Shown here in pieces: positions 16,925 through 25,142 of a stretch of DNA of 64,000 bases. The position numbers and the translations under genes are program-made. The stretch's first letter is position 1. Every line of letters begins with the position of its first letter. The notes under the pieces are model-generated. The model was not told the origin of the DNA, ran no database searches, and saw only the letters and a program-made list of their open reading frames with translations. Source of the stretch: a bacterium (GTDB lineage Bacteria; Myxococcota; UBA727; JAUIJE01); assembly GCA_030431455.1 (NCBI GenBank), contig JAUIJE010000007.1, positions 62,001-126,000 on the forward strand. The letters are read 5' to 3'.

Positions 16925-17016
16925 CGCACCGCGTCCTGGCGGCGGCCGCCCAAAACGCGCCAAAACACGGACATCCGACGCCGAAATGGCGCACTTCGGG
17001 ATAGAGTCGTGCGTCC

Positions 17017-20000
17017 ATGCCGAACCGCATCGATCGTCCCGCCACCCCTGTGCGCACGCCCCGCGTCGATGACGCAGCGCGCGACGAGGCCGGCGGCACC
17101 GACGCCGCCGGTGACGCGGGTTCGCCCGCCCCCGCGACGCCCGCGCCCGACGTGCCCAGCGCGCCCGACGACCGTGTGTCGGACTTTGTCGATCGCAGCA
17201 CCCGGCTGACCAACACCCCGACCCCGCCGCGCTACGAGAACCGCACCGTGGCCGGGCGCTCGGTGTTCGACGTGCGCATCGACGAACGCGGCGGGGGCGC
17301 GGGCCTCACCCGCGACGTGGCCAACGACAGCGGGCGCACCGGGGACGTCTCGGGGCGCGTGGACGTCGACAGCGGCGGCGTTCGTACATCCGGGCGCGCG
17401 GACGTGCGCCGCGAGGACGGGGACCGGGCGCGGCACACGGTGGGCGACGCCACCGTCACCATCGCCCCCGATGGGCGCACCTCGGGCCGGGCCGCGGGCA
17501 CCCACACCGACACCCGCACCGTCGGCGACAACCGGGTCACCGACCGGATGGGGGGCGAGGTCTCGCACGACCGCGGGACCACCCGCTACTCGGGCACGGT
17601 GGGGCGCGAGTCGGACGGCCCCGCCGGGCGCCGCAGCGACGACGTGCGCGTCGACGGTCGCGTGACCCCGGGCGGGACCGAACACACCGTGCGCGGCGAT
17701 CACCGGCGCGTGGCCGGCGGCACCGACCTTCACGTCACCGAAGACCTCACCGTGCGCACCGACGGGCAGGGCACCCACCTCGACGGGGGCGCCAGCGTCG
17801 ACCGCACCGTCACCGGCGAGGACGGGACCACCCGGCGCGACGCCGGCCACATCCGCGGCACCACCGGACCCCAGGGCGACTTCTCCGTCGACGTCGGGGG
17901 CGAGCGGGACCGCACCGGCCCCGACGGAAGCTCGCGGGTCTCCGGGGGGGTGACGGTCACCGACGACGACGTCCGCGTGCGGGGCGCGGGGGAACGCACC
18001 GTCACCCGCGGCGATGACACCCACACCGTGCGGGGCGACGGCACCGTCACCGTGGGCCGCGATGGCGGCGTGACCGCGAACGGGACCCTGGCTGGATCCA
18101 GTGACATTGTGCGCGACGACGGGACCCGGGTCTCGCGGTCTGGCACGTTGTCGGGGTCGACGTCGGGCGCGGGCGACGTCAACATCGACGCCACCGCCAC
18201 CGACACCGTCACCACCGAGGATGGGTCCCGCACCCGCCGGGGGGGCGCCCACGTCGACGTGGCCGGGGACAACACCACCGTGACGGTGGAAGGCGGGTTC
18301 GAGGACCGCCGCACCGCGGATGGCACCACCACCGTGGTGCGCGGGGACGCCACCGGCACCGTGCGCACCGACGCCAACGGCACCCGCGTCAGCGGCGAGG
18401 TCTCCGGGTCGCGCGACGTGCGCGGCCCCGACGGCAGCGGCCGCGACCACGGGGAAGTGCGCGGGTCCACCGACGGCAACGGCGACTTCACCGTGACCGT
18501 GAGCGGCGGCACCGAGCGGCGCACCGACGCGGGCGAACACAACGCCACCGGCACCGTGACCGTCACCGACGAAGGGGGCCACGGCAACGCCAGCTACACC
18601 GACCGGCGCACCACCGACGACGGGGGGCGCACCGATCGCCGGGTGGAGGTCGAGGGCCGGGTCGACGCGCGCGGGACCAGCGGGACCATCAGCGGGGAGC
18701 ACCGCGCCACCGACGCGAGCGGCGACGTCCGGACGGTGGGCGGCGAGCTTCGCGGGTCCACCCACGACGGCACCCACACCGGGGGGGCGACCGTCTACGT
18801 CGAGGACAATGATGCAGAGTCCGGCCGTCGGGTCCGGGTCGAGACCCGCGGCGACGTCACCGTAGACGGCGGCGAAGTCCGGGGCAGCGGCGCGGTCGAG
18901 GGCGAGGTCAGCGTCACCGACGACGACGAGTCCCGCCGCTACCGCGGCATCGCCCGCAGCGATGGCGGCCGCCCCGCGTTGGGGGTGCGGGTCGAGACCG
19001 AGAGCAACGACCGGCGCAGCCGGACCAACGTCGAAGCCAACGCGGACCTGCGCGAACTGCGCGGCTCGGTCATCGTCGAACGCCGCCGCACCGGGCCCGA
19101 AGGCGAGCGCACCGACGTCAACGCCGCGGTCGACGTGCACACCGAGGGGCTCGACGGTCGCGTCGAGGTGCCGCGCACCCACGACGACGGCAGCACCACC
19201 CGCTACTCGGCCACCGGCAACGTCACCCGGTCCGGGGTCGAGGGGGGCATCGACGGCGCCCGCCGGGTCGGCACCACCGAGACCGAAGGGCACCTCACCG
19301 GGGGGGTGAGCGGGGGCCGGGTCACCGCCGGCGGGCGGTTCAGCGTGACCGAAGCGGGGCGGGTCACGCGCTCGCTGCACACAAGTCTCGAAACCGGCGG
19401 GGGCGAGCACCACGGCTTTGTCGCCGGCAGCAACGAATGGCTCACGCGCTACGGTCGCATCGGGGTCGCGCTGTCGGGGCACTTCGGCCGCACCGATCGC
19501 GTGCAAGACCTCGGCGCGGTGGCCGAGCGCGGCGGCGCGCACCGGTTGCTGCTCGAGTCCGGGACCCAGATCGAAGGCGCGGCCGGGGCCGGCATCACCG
19601 TGGGTCTCGTCGGGGGCCGGGTCGCGGGCCGCACCGGCAAGTTCACCCACATGAGCTACGTGACCCACCGCGACCCCGCCGAGGCCGCCCGGCTCGCCGC
19701 CGGCCCGGCCAAGCCCGCGATGCCCAACATCGCCGATCCTGTGGCATTGGCGGAGGGCGACGTGGTGCAGCTGTACCGCGCCGGGGACATGGGGCTGTCC
19801 GCCGACCTCGCGGCCGCGGGGGTGACGTTCTCGGGGCGGGTGGCGGTGCGCGGGGCGTTTCGGTTCATCGTCGAGCGGCTCGGCGGGCACAAGGTCCGCA
19901 TCACCGCGTCGCCGGAGAAGATCAACACCGTGGGGGTGGGGGCGCAGGTGTTGATCGCCGAGGGCGCGCTCGACGTCAGCAAGGCCAAGGCCTTCACCCA

Positions 20001-21204
20001 AACGTTCGAACTCGACCTGTCCACCGCGGCCGGCATCGCGGCCTACCAAAAGGCCCTCGAAGGGGACCTGCCCGACATCGACATCCAGCGCGCGCTGTCG
20101 TCGGGCCGCGGGGCGCTCGACCTCGTCGACGAGGTCAACCGCACGATGCCCGCGGGGGTGTCGGCGGTGGCCTTTGCCCACACCGCGGCCGACACCCTCA
20201 CCGCCCGGGTGGGGGTGAGCTGGGCGTTTTTCGGGAGCAGCATCGACCGGTCGGACACCCGTTCGACCACCACCCGGGTCGAGGACGGCCGCATGGTCTC
20301 CGACCGGAGCACGCGCCGCGACTACGAACGGCGCACGTGGTTTTCCGGCGTCGAGCGTTCGGGCTGTTTTGCCTCTGTACGCCACGAGTCCACCCCGGGG
20401 CCGGGGGACGAGATGCGCACCGAGTTCGGCGGCATCGAGTTTGGCGCGCACTTCTCCGACGACAAGACCTTGGGCCCCGAGCTCGAGAAGCTTGTCGAAC
20501 ACGTGGGGGACCTGTTCGGCTTTGGGTGGTCGGGCGATGGCCTGCGCGGATATGGCGAGCGGCGCACCATCGAGTTTGCCCTCGCGCTCGACGCGGCCGC
20601 GCTCACCGCTTTGTCCCAGCGCCAGCTGGACGGGCTCGAAGACGCGGCCCGGGCGGTGGGCATCCCCGCCCGGGGGGCCCGGGAGCTGTACGCCCTGCTC
20701 AAGTCCAACACGCGACCGGCCGAGCGGGCGGACAAGCTGCAATCGTTCGTGGCCGCCCATGGGCTCGAGGGACTGGCCGTGCTCGTGCGCGCGTTTCCGC
20801 ACCTCAAGCTCGACGTGCGGGCTGAGACCGCGGCGTACAACACCGCACACACCAACGGCGCGGCGGTGGCCGCGGCGCACGCGGGACCGATCGACCCCGC
20901 CGACGCCACCGGGTACGCGTCCCGGTTCGCGGCGGTGACCACCGCGTTGCGTGAGGTCACGCTCTACCTCGCGATGGCCGAGCGCGACCCGCTGCTGTCC
21001 GATGCGATCCGCACGGACTTGGTCGACCGCTTGGTCGCGGCCCGGGACGCTCTGCACAAAAGCATCGACCTGTCCGCGATGTCTGACGCGGACCGGGCCA
21101 CGCTGCGCCATGGCCTCGGCCAGTTCGCGCAACACGAGATGGACCTCAAGGCGATGGCCCACATCAACTCGTACGACGACCCCCACCGCACCGGCCCGCG
21201 CTGA
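17017..21204 (+). CDS. Giant 1395-residue protein: degenerate Gly/Thr/Asp/Arg beta-repeats plus a globular C-terminal region
   Basis: I do not recognise this family. There is no signal peptide or lipobox; the N-terminus is Pro/Arg-rich (MPNRIDRPATPVRTPRVDD). Residues about 80-800 are a degenerate repeat of roughly 30-35 residues, alternating T-V-T strands with D-G turns (TVTVGRDGGV; GDFSVDVGG; RVSGGVTVTDDD). This is the texture of a beta-solenoid or long beta-sheet stack. Residues about 840-1395 are non-repetitive and partly helical, with only one visible Cys (SGCFAS). Codon usage is like its neighbours. The start has no Shine-Dalgarno. An adhesin-like, fibre-forming or contact-dependent effector role is possible, but unproven. 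Confidence 0.7.
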   Translation: MPNRIDRPATPVRTPRVDDAARDEAGGTDAAGDAGSPAPATPAPDVPSAPDDRVSDFVDRSTRLTNTPTPPRYENRTVAGRSVFDVRIDERGGGAGLTRDVANDSGRTGDVSGRVDVDSGGVRTSGRADVRREDGDRARHTVGDATVTIAPDGRTSGRAAGTHTDTRTVGDNRVTDRMGGEVSHDRGTTRYSGTVGRESDGPAGRRSDDVRVDGRVTPGGTEHTVRGDHRRVAGGTDLHVTEDLTVRTDGQGTHLDGGASVDRTVTGEDGTTRRDAGHIRGTTGPQGDFSVDVGGERDRTGPDGSSRVSGGVTVTDDDVRVRGAGERTVTRGDDTHTVRGDGTVTVGRDGGVTANGTLAGSSDIVRDDGTRVSRSGTLSGSTSGAGDVNIDATATDTVTTEDGSRTRRGGAHVDVAGDNTTVTVEGGFEDRRTADGTTTVVRGDATGTVRTDANGTRVSGEVSGSRDVRGPDGSGRDHGEVRGSTDGNGDFTVTVSGGTERRTDAGEHNATGTVTVTDEGGHGNASYTDRRTTDDGGRTDRRVEVEGRVDARGTSGTISGEHRATDASGDVRTVGGELRGSTHDGTHTGGATVYVEDNDAESGRRVRVETRGDVTVDGGEVRGSGAVEGEVSVTDDDESRRYRGIARSDGGRPALGVRVETESNDRRSRTNVEANADLRELRGSVIVERRRTGPEGERTDVNAAVDVHTEGLDGRVEVPRTHDDGSTTRYSATGNVTRSGVEGGIDGARRVGTTETEGHLTGGVSGGRVTAGGRFSVTEAGRVTRSLHTSLETGGGEHHGFVAGSNEWLTRYGRIGVALSGHFGRTDRVQDLGAVAERGGAHRLLLESGTQIEGAAGAGITVGLVGGRVAGRTGKFTHMSYVTHRDPAEAARLAAGPAKPAMPNIADPVALAEGDVVQLYRAGDMGLSADLAAAGVTFSGRVAVRGAFRFIVERLGGHKVRITASPEKINTVGVGAQVLIAEGALDVSKAKAFTQTFELDLSTAAGIAAYQKALEGDLPDIDIQRALSSGRGALDLVDEVNRTMPAGVSAVAFAHTAADTLTARVGVSWAFFGSSIDRSDTRSTTTRVEDGRMVSDRSTRRDYERRTWFSGVERSGCFASVRHESTPGPGDEMRTEFGGIEFGAHFSDDKTLGPELEKLVEHVGDLFGFGWSGDGLRGYGERRTIEFALALDAAALTALSQRQLDGLEDAARAVGIPARGARELYALLKSNTRPAERADKLQSFVAAHGLEGLAVLVRAFPHLKLDVRAETAAYNTAHTNGAAVAAAHAGPIDPADATGYASRFAAVTTALREVTLYLAMAERDPLLSDAIRTDLVDRLVAARDALHKSIDLSAMSDADRATLRHGLGQFAQHEMDLKAMAHINSYDDPHRTGPR

Positions 21205-21240
21205 CCGCGGACCCAATGGCATTGCGGGGGCCGGTGACGG

Positions 21241-22956
21241 TCACCGGGTCTGGGGGCCGCGCATGAGCCGGCCGGGGAGCGCGCCAGTGGGCGCCCCGTC
21301 TTCGCTGACCACCGTGCCCGCGCAGATGGTGTAGGCGTACCCGCGCGCCCCTTGGACGAGGCGCCGGCCGCCGCTGGGCAGGTCAAACGCCATTTCGGGC
21401 TTGTCGAACGCCAGCGCGTCGAGGTCGATGACGTTGAAGTCGGCGCGGTAGCCGGGGGCGATCACCCCGCGGTCGAGCAGACCGAACAGCTCCGCGGTCT
21501 GTTTGGTCTGGCGGTACACGATGTGCTCGAGTGAAAAACGCGGCCCCCGGGAGCGGTCGCGCGCCCAATGCGTCAGCATAAAGGTCGGCATGCCCCCGTC
21601 GCAGATCGCGCCGCAGTGGGCGCCGGCGTCGGACAACCCCATGCGGGTGGCGGGATGGCCATGCAGGGTGTGCAAGATCTCGAGGTCCCCGCCCGCGTAG
21701 TTGAACAGCGGGAAGTACAGCATGCCGGTCCCGTCGTCGCGCATCATCGCCTCGTAGGCGACCTCCTGCGCAGTTCGGCCGGTGCGCGCGGCGATCGCGG
21801 CCACCGACTGCTCGGGGGCGGGCTCATAGTCGAAGGCGTCATCGACGATGAACGTCTTGTCCAGGGACTGGGTCACCAGGTTGCCGAGGGGGCCGACGTC
21901 GAGGTGTTCGCCCTCGAGGATGGCCTTTTTGACCTCCGGGTCGTGGAGCTTGGCCTTGCGCTCTTCCCAATCGAGCCAACCGACATTGCAGTACGCGGTC
22001 TTGGCGATGAACGGGTGCGCCGTCCCTTGCCAACACATCAGCACGCCGATGGAGCGCCCCGCGACCTGGGCGATCAAGGGGGCGCCGTCGGCGACCGCGT
22101 CCTCGAGGTCGGACAGCACTTCGCGCCACAGCCCCGGCCGCTCGTAGGTCTGGCTGAGATTGAACGACACCGGGCGGCCCATCTCCATGGCCAGCGCCTT
22201 CATCCATTTGATCTCGTTGCGCATGTCGTGGTGCTCGCCCGCGACCTGGAACACCCCGTGGCCCGCCTCGCGCAACGCGTGGCCGAGCCCGAACAGCTCC
22301 CGCTCACCCGCGAAGGTGCCCGGGACCGGATCGCCGTCGCGGGACTTGTGCAGCAGGGTGCGCGAGGTGGAAAAGCCCAATGCCCCTGCTTTGAGCCCTT
22401 GCAACAACACCGCCCGCATCTGGTCGACATCGTCGGCGGTGGCTTCTTCGTTGTTGGCCCCGCGCTCCCCCATCACGTAGGCGCGCAACGCCCCGTGGGG
22501 CACCTGGGCCCCGATGTCCATCATGTACGCGCGACGCGACAGCGCATCGAGGTACTCGTCGAACGACTCCCATTCCCACTGGATGCCCTCGGTGAGCGCG
22601 GCCCCGGGGATGTCCTCGACCCCTTCCATCAGGCCGATCAACCACTCGTGCCGGGCCGGGTGCGCGGGAGCAAACCCGACGCCGCAGCTGCCAAACACCA
22701 CCGTGGTGCAGCCATGCCAGCTCGAGGGGGTGAGCTTTTCGTCCCAGGTGGCCTGGGCGTCGTAGTGGGTGTGGATGTCGACGAAACCGGGGGTGAGCAG
22801 GCGCCCGGCGGCGTCGATCACCCGGCGGGCGGTGCCGCCGGATCCTGCCTTCCCCACGTGGACGATGCGGCCATCGGCGACCGCGACCTCCCCCGAAAAG
22901 GCCGGGCGGCCGGTGCCATCGACGATGCGAGCGTTTTTGATCAGAAGGTCGTTCAT
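21241..22956 (-). CDS. N-acyl-D-amino-acid deacylase-type amidohydrolase
   Basis: A 571-residue amidohydrolase-superfamily protein related to D-aminoacylases. LLTPGFVDIHTHYDAQ supplies the first metal-binding HxH (about residues 63-65), followed by SSWHGCTTVVFGSCGVGFAP. Later come GEHHDMRNE and a C-terminal GLSDAGAHCG Asp/His motif typical of the family. DFNVIDLD marks the composite beta-sandwich. It probably hydrolyses N-acyl-D-amino acids or related amides in the cytoplasm. The ATG at 22956 matches the family N-terminus (MNDLLIKNARIVDG); the ATG at 22992 is an alternative. It is divergent from a TetR regulator, its probable controller. Confidence 0.88.
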   Translation of the reverse strand: MNDLLIKNARIVDGTGRPAFSGEVAVADGRIVHVGKAGSGGTARRVIDAAGRLLTPGFVDIHTHYDAQATWDEKLTPSSWHGCTTVVFGSCGVGFAPAHPARHEWLIGLMEGVEDIPGAALTEGIQWEWESFDEYLDALSRRAYMMDIGAQVPHGALRAYVMGERGANNEEATADDVDQMRAVLLQGLKAGALGFSTSRTLLHKSRDGDPVPGTFAGERELFGLGHALREAGHGVFQVAGEHHDMRNEIKWMKALAMEMGRPVSFNLSQTYERPGLWREVLSDLEDAVADGAPLIAQVAGRSIGVLMCWQGTAHPFIAKTAYCNVGWLDWEERKAKLHDPEVKKAILEGEHLDVGPLGNLVTQSLDKTFIVDDAFDYEPAPEQSVAAIAARTGRTAQEVAYEAMMRDDGTGMLYFPLFNYAGGDLEILHTLHGHPATRMGLSDAGAHCGAICDGGMPTFMLTHWARDRSRGPRFSLEHIVYRQTKQTAELFGLLDRGVIAPGYRADFNVIDLDALAFDKPEMAFDLPSGGRRLVQGARGYAYTICAGTVVSEDGAPTGALPGRLMRGPQTR

Positions 22957-22965
22957 GTCCTTATT

Positions 22966-22977
22966 GAACACATGTTC
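22966..22977. promoter_or_regulatory. Inverted repeat GAACA-CA-TGTTC
   Basis: A 12-bp inverted repeat in the 60-bp gap between the amidohydrolase and TetR starts. It is a second candidate operator next to 22999-23015. Confidence 0.4.
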
Positions 22978-22998
22978 GATTTGCCCTGGCAAGGGAAA

Positions 22999-23015
22999 TG
23001 TGAAACATTTTCACA
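22999..23015. promoter_or_regulatory. Palindromic operator immediately before the TetR start codon
   Basis: TGTGAAA-CAT-TTTCACA, perfect 7-bp arms, ending 1 nt before ATG 23017. The position fits autorepression by the TetR product and control of the divergent amidohydrolase. Confidence 0.65.
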
Positions 23016-23016
23016 A

Positions 23017-23748
23017 ATGCGCACAGACACCGGCAAAATCGACGGGCGGATCCTTCGGGGGCGGAAGACCAAGGAGCGGATTTTGGATGAAGCCGCGCTC
23101 CTGGTGGAGGAGGGCGGGCTCGACCAGGTCGCGGTGAAGAACCTCGCCGCCCGCGCGGGCCTGTCCCTCGGCGCGCTGTACCGGCATTTCGGCGGCGTCG
23201 ACGACGTCGTGCTCGCGTTGCGGGAGCGGGCGCTGCGGGCGTGGTGGACCATGATGGTGGCGCGGGACGCGGAGATCGCGGCGCGGGTGGCGGACGTGGC
23301 CGCCCCCTGCGCGGCCCTGGTGCGGGTGGTGGGCGCGCTCGCCAGCTATCGGGCCTACGCGCTGCGTGCGCCCCAGCAGCATTTGCTCCTCGACGGGTTG
23401 TTGAGCGCGCCGGGGGAGGTGTTTGCCCCCGACGTGGCCGCGCGGTTTGAGGAGGTGCTGCGGCCGGTGTTGGCCGAGGTCGAGGGCCGGTTCGCGGCGG
23501 CGGTGGCGGCGGGAGCGTTGGCGCCCGGCGACGCGGTGGCGCGCACCCGGGTCGCGTGGGGCGTCGCGATGGGCTTGTTTCATTTGCAGAAGCGCGATCG
23601 GTTGGAGGGGCCGGCGGCGCAGAGCGGCGTGGTCTTCGCCGAGGCCGCCCGCGCGCTCCTCGTCGGGTGGGGGGCGGCGCCGGCCCTCGCGCGCGACGCG
23701 GTCGCCCGGGCGGGGGAAGTTTTGCAGGATGTCGACGGTTCCCCTTGA
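23017..23748 (+). CDS. TetR-family transcriptional regulator
   Basis: A 243-residue regulator. The N-terminal helix-turn-helix reads ILDEAALLVEEGGLDQVAVKNLAARAGLS, then LGALYRHFGG (about residues 22-60), the canonical TetR DNA-binding signature. The rest is a helical ligand-binding and dimerisation domain without close family hints. ATG 23017 is preferred over an in-frame ATG at 22972 because a perfect operator-like palindrome ends just before it. It likely represses itself and the divergent amidohydrolase, responding to that enzyme's substrate or product (inferred from arrangement). Confidence 0.88.
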   Translation: MRTDTGKIDGRILRGRKTKERILDEAALLVEEGGLDQVAVKNLAARAGLSLGALYRHFGGVDDVVLALRERALRAWWTMMVARDAEIAARVADVAAPCAALVRVVGALASYRAYALRAPQQHLLLDGLLSAPGEVFAPDVAARFEEVLRPVLAEVEGRFAAAVAAGALAPGDAVARTRVAWGVAMGLFHLQKRDRLEGPAAQSGVVFAEAARALLVGWGAAPALARDAVARAGEVLQDVDGSP

Positions 23749-23773
23749 CGCGAGGCGTTCGGTGGCGTTAGTT
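23745..23773 (+). promoter_or_regulatory. Promoter of tRNA-Gly
   Basis: TTGACG, a 17-nt spacer, TTAGTT, with the -35 overlapping the TetR stop codon. The mature tRNA begins 16 nt after the -10. Confidence 0.65.
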
Positions 23774-23788
23774 AGCCTTCGCTGCTGG

Positions 23789-23863
23789 GCGGGAATAACT
23801 CAGTGGTAGAGTGTAACCTTGCCAAGGTTGAAGTCGGGGGTTCGAATCCCCTTTCCCGCTCCA
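23789..23863 (+). tRNA. tRNA-Gly (anticodon GCC)
   Basis: A full cloverleaf: acceptor GCGGGAA pairs with TTCCCGC, the D-arm reads CTCAGTGGTAGAG, the anticodon stem-loop AACCT-TGCCAAG-GTT gives GCC, and the T-arm is GGGGGTTCGAATCCCC. Discriminator T is followed by an encoded CCA. Confidence 0.97.
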
Positions 23864-23866
23864 AAG

Positions 23867-23896
23867 AAAACGCTCCCTCCGGGGAGCGTTTTTTTG
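23867..23896 (+). terminator. Terminator of tRNA-Gly
   Basis: AAACGCTCCC-tccg-GGGAGCGTTTTTTT directly after the CCA end. Confidence 0.9.
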
Positions 23897-23931
23897 TTTT
23901 GGCCAGGTTTCGAACCCCCCGAGGTGGTCGT

Positions 23932-24022
23932 GGGTTCGGGGGCCTTTCCCGCTCCAAAAAGAAACGCTCCCTCCGGGAGCTCGGGCCTTTTTCCCATCCA
24001 AACGTGTTCGTCCGGGGAGCGG
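23932..24022 (+). repeat. Two degenerate copies of the tRNA-Gly 3' end plus terminator
   Basis: At 23943-23980 CCTTTCCCGCTCCA and ACGCTCCCTCCGGGAGC recur almost exactly, preceded by GGGTTCG (T-loop-like). At 23986-24022 a more decayed copy shows CCTTTTTCCCATCCAAACG and then TCCGGGGAGCG. No acceptor 5' half or anticodon arm accompanies either copy. They resemble scars of integration at the tRNA 3' end or a decayed tandem duplication. Confidence 0.7.
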
Positions 24023-24390
24023 CGCTTGGGTCTGGTCGTTCGCCGGTCCCGGCGGTTGGCATGGGGCTGGCTAACTAAACAATTCATGCCCACCTCCGGC
24101 CCCCCACCCCTTTTTTGGGTGGGGCAAAATTGAAAGCCCACCCGACGGAGGGTGCACCCCTCCCGCTGGCCGCCGTGGCGACAAATCAAACTGGCCGTGC
24201 GCGCTTCTTCACTGAATCCGATCGCACCGCGCGGCAGTTGCGGTTCGGATCCGGGCGGGCGTGATTTGTTCGACCGGTTGCTGCGCGTCCACGGGGAGGC
24301 GGGCGAGTTTGTCATCGTGCCGCGCGGGGGCGAGCACCCGACACGACCCGCCACGCGGCACCCCGGGGCCGGCTGGGCTATTGTGGACCC
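24023..24390. other. Intergenic stretch without a recognisable gene
   Basis: About 370 bp of slightly lower GC than its surroundings. It contains an inverted repeat CCCCACCC-ctttttt-GGGTGGGG (24102-24124) that could act as a terminator-like hairpin but lacks a T run after the stem. No open frame has the codon bias of the genome. The last bases carry TATTGT, a -10-like element for the gene at 24391. Confidence 0.6.
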
Positions 24391-25107
24391 ATGAACGCCC
24401 ACGCGGTCTTGTCCGGGCTCGCGCTGCTGATCGCCATCGGTGCGCTCGGGGTCGCGTGGTCGGGGCGCCCGGACGACGACGAGCGCGGGCCACGGACCGC
24501 GTCGGGAGAGCCGGCCCCCGCGGGCCCTGGCGACGCCGCTCTGGCGCGCCGGGTGGCCAGCCTCGAGCGTGAGCTGCGCGAGCTGAAGTCCGCGCTCCCG
24601 GCCCGGGTCCACGCCGTGCGCGCGGGGGCGGGGGGCGCGTACGGGGCGACCGACGCCGACACCGGCGGGCCGGTGCCGCCCGACGACGAGCCCCCCGCCG
24701 AGGTGGAGGCGCGCATCGCCGAAGTGGTCAGCGAGCAGCTCGAACAGCGCGAAGAAGAGCGGTGGGCCAAACGTTCGCAACGATGGGCCACGCGCCAGGA
24801 CGAACAGGTCGAGGCGCTCCGCGAACACGCGGGGCTGTCCGCGGAGGTGTCAGCGACATTGGGCACGATGTTGGGGGCGGAGCGCGAACAGATCATGGCG
24901 CTGTTCAAGTCGGGGCGCGACGAGATGCGTTGGTCGGAGATGCGACAGAAGACCGACGAAATCCGGGCCGAGACCGACGCCAACGTGAAGGCCTTGCTCG
25001 ACGACGAGCAATACGAAGCCTACGAGGCGATGCGCGCCGAAGAGCGCGGCCGGTGGGGGCGCGGGCGGCGCGACGACAAACGCGACACCGACAACGACCA
25101 ACAGTGA
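24391..25107 (+). CDS. Membrane-anchored coiled-coil protein, possibly CpxP/LTXXQ-like
   Basis: A 238-residue protein with one N-terminal TM helix (VLSGLALLIAIGALGVAW). A long Glu/Arg/Ala-rich helical region follows (ARRVASLERELRELKSAL; EQLEQREEERWAKRSQRW). The C-terminal half (LREHAGLSAEVSATLGTMLGAEREQ, then ALLDDEQYEAYEAM) resembles the helical hairpin of Spy/CpxP or heavy-metal-resistor proteins, where ALLTPEQ-like segments recur. A periplasmic chaperone or stress sensor is possible. No Shine-Dalgarno; TATTGT ends 6 nt before the ATG, so a leaderless transcript is likely. Confidence 0.65.
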   Translation: MNAHAVLSGLALLIAIGALGVAWSGRPDDDERGPRTASGEPAPAGPGDAALARRVASLERELRELKSALPARVHAVRAGAGGAYGATDADTGGPVPPDDEPPAEVEARIAEVVSEQLEQREEERWAKRSQRWATRQDEQVEALREHAGLSAEVSATLGTMLGAEREQIMALFKSGRDEMRWSEMRQKTDEIRAETDANVKALLDDEQYEAYEAMRAEERGRWGRGRRDDKRDTDNDQQ

Positions 25108-25142
25108 CAAGCGACGGACGGGTTGCCCACCGGGGCGGGCGC

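Noticed and set aside
21568-23016. Long plus-strand open frame antisense to the amidohydrolase and continuous with the TetR gene
   Set aside because: It is the shadow of a GC-rich gene on the other strand. Codon bias and family motifs support the amidohydrolase, and TetR homology begins only after 23017.
23768-24062. Minus-strand frames with peptides such as GDSNPRLQPWQG and GFEPPTSTLARL
   Set aside because: These are the well-known spurious translations across a tRNA gene and its repeats, not proteins.
24102-24124. CCCCACCC/GGGTGGGG inverted repeat as an intrinsic terminator
   Set aside because: The T run is in the loop rather than after the stem on either strand, so classical termination is unlikely. 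Kept only as a remark.
23789-24390. An integrated mobile island at tRNA-Gly
   Set aside because: Only degenerate 3'-end copies are present; there is no integrase, cargo or change of composition over a larger region.
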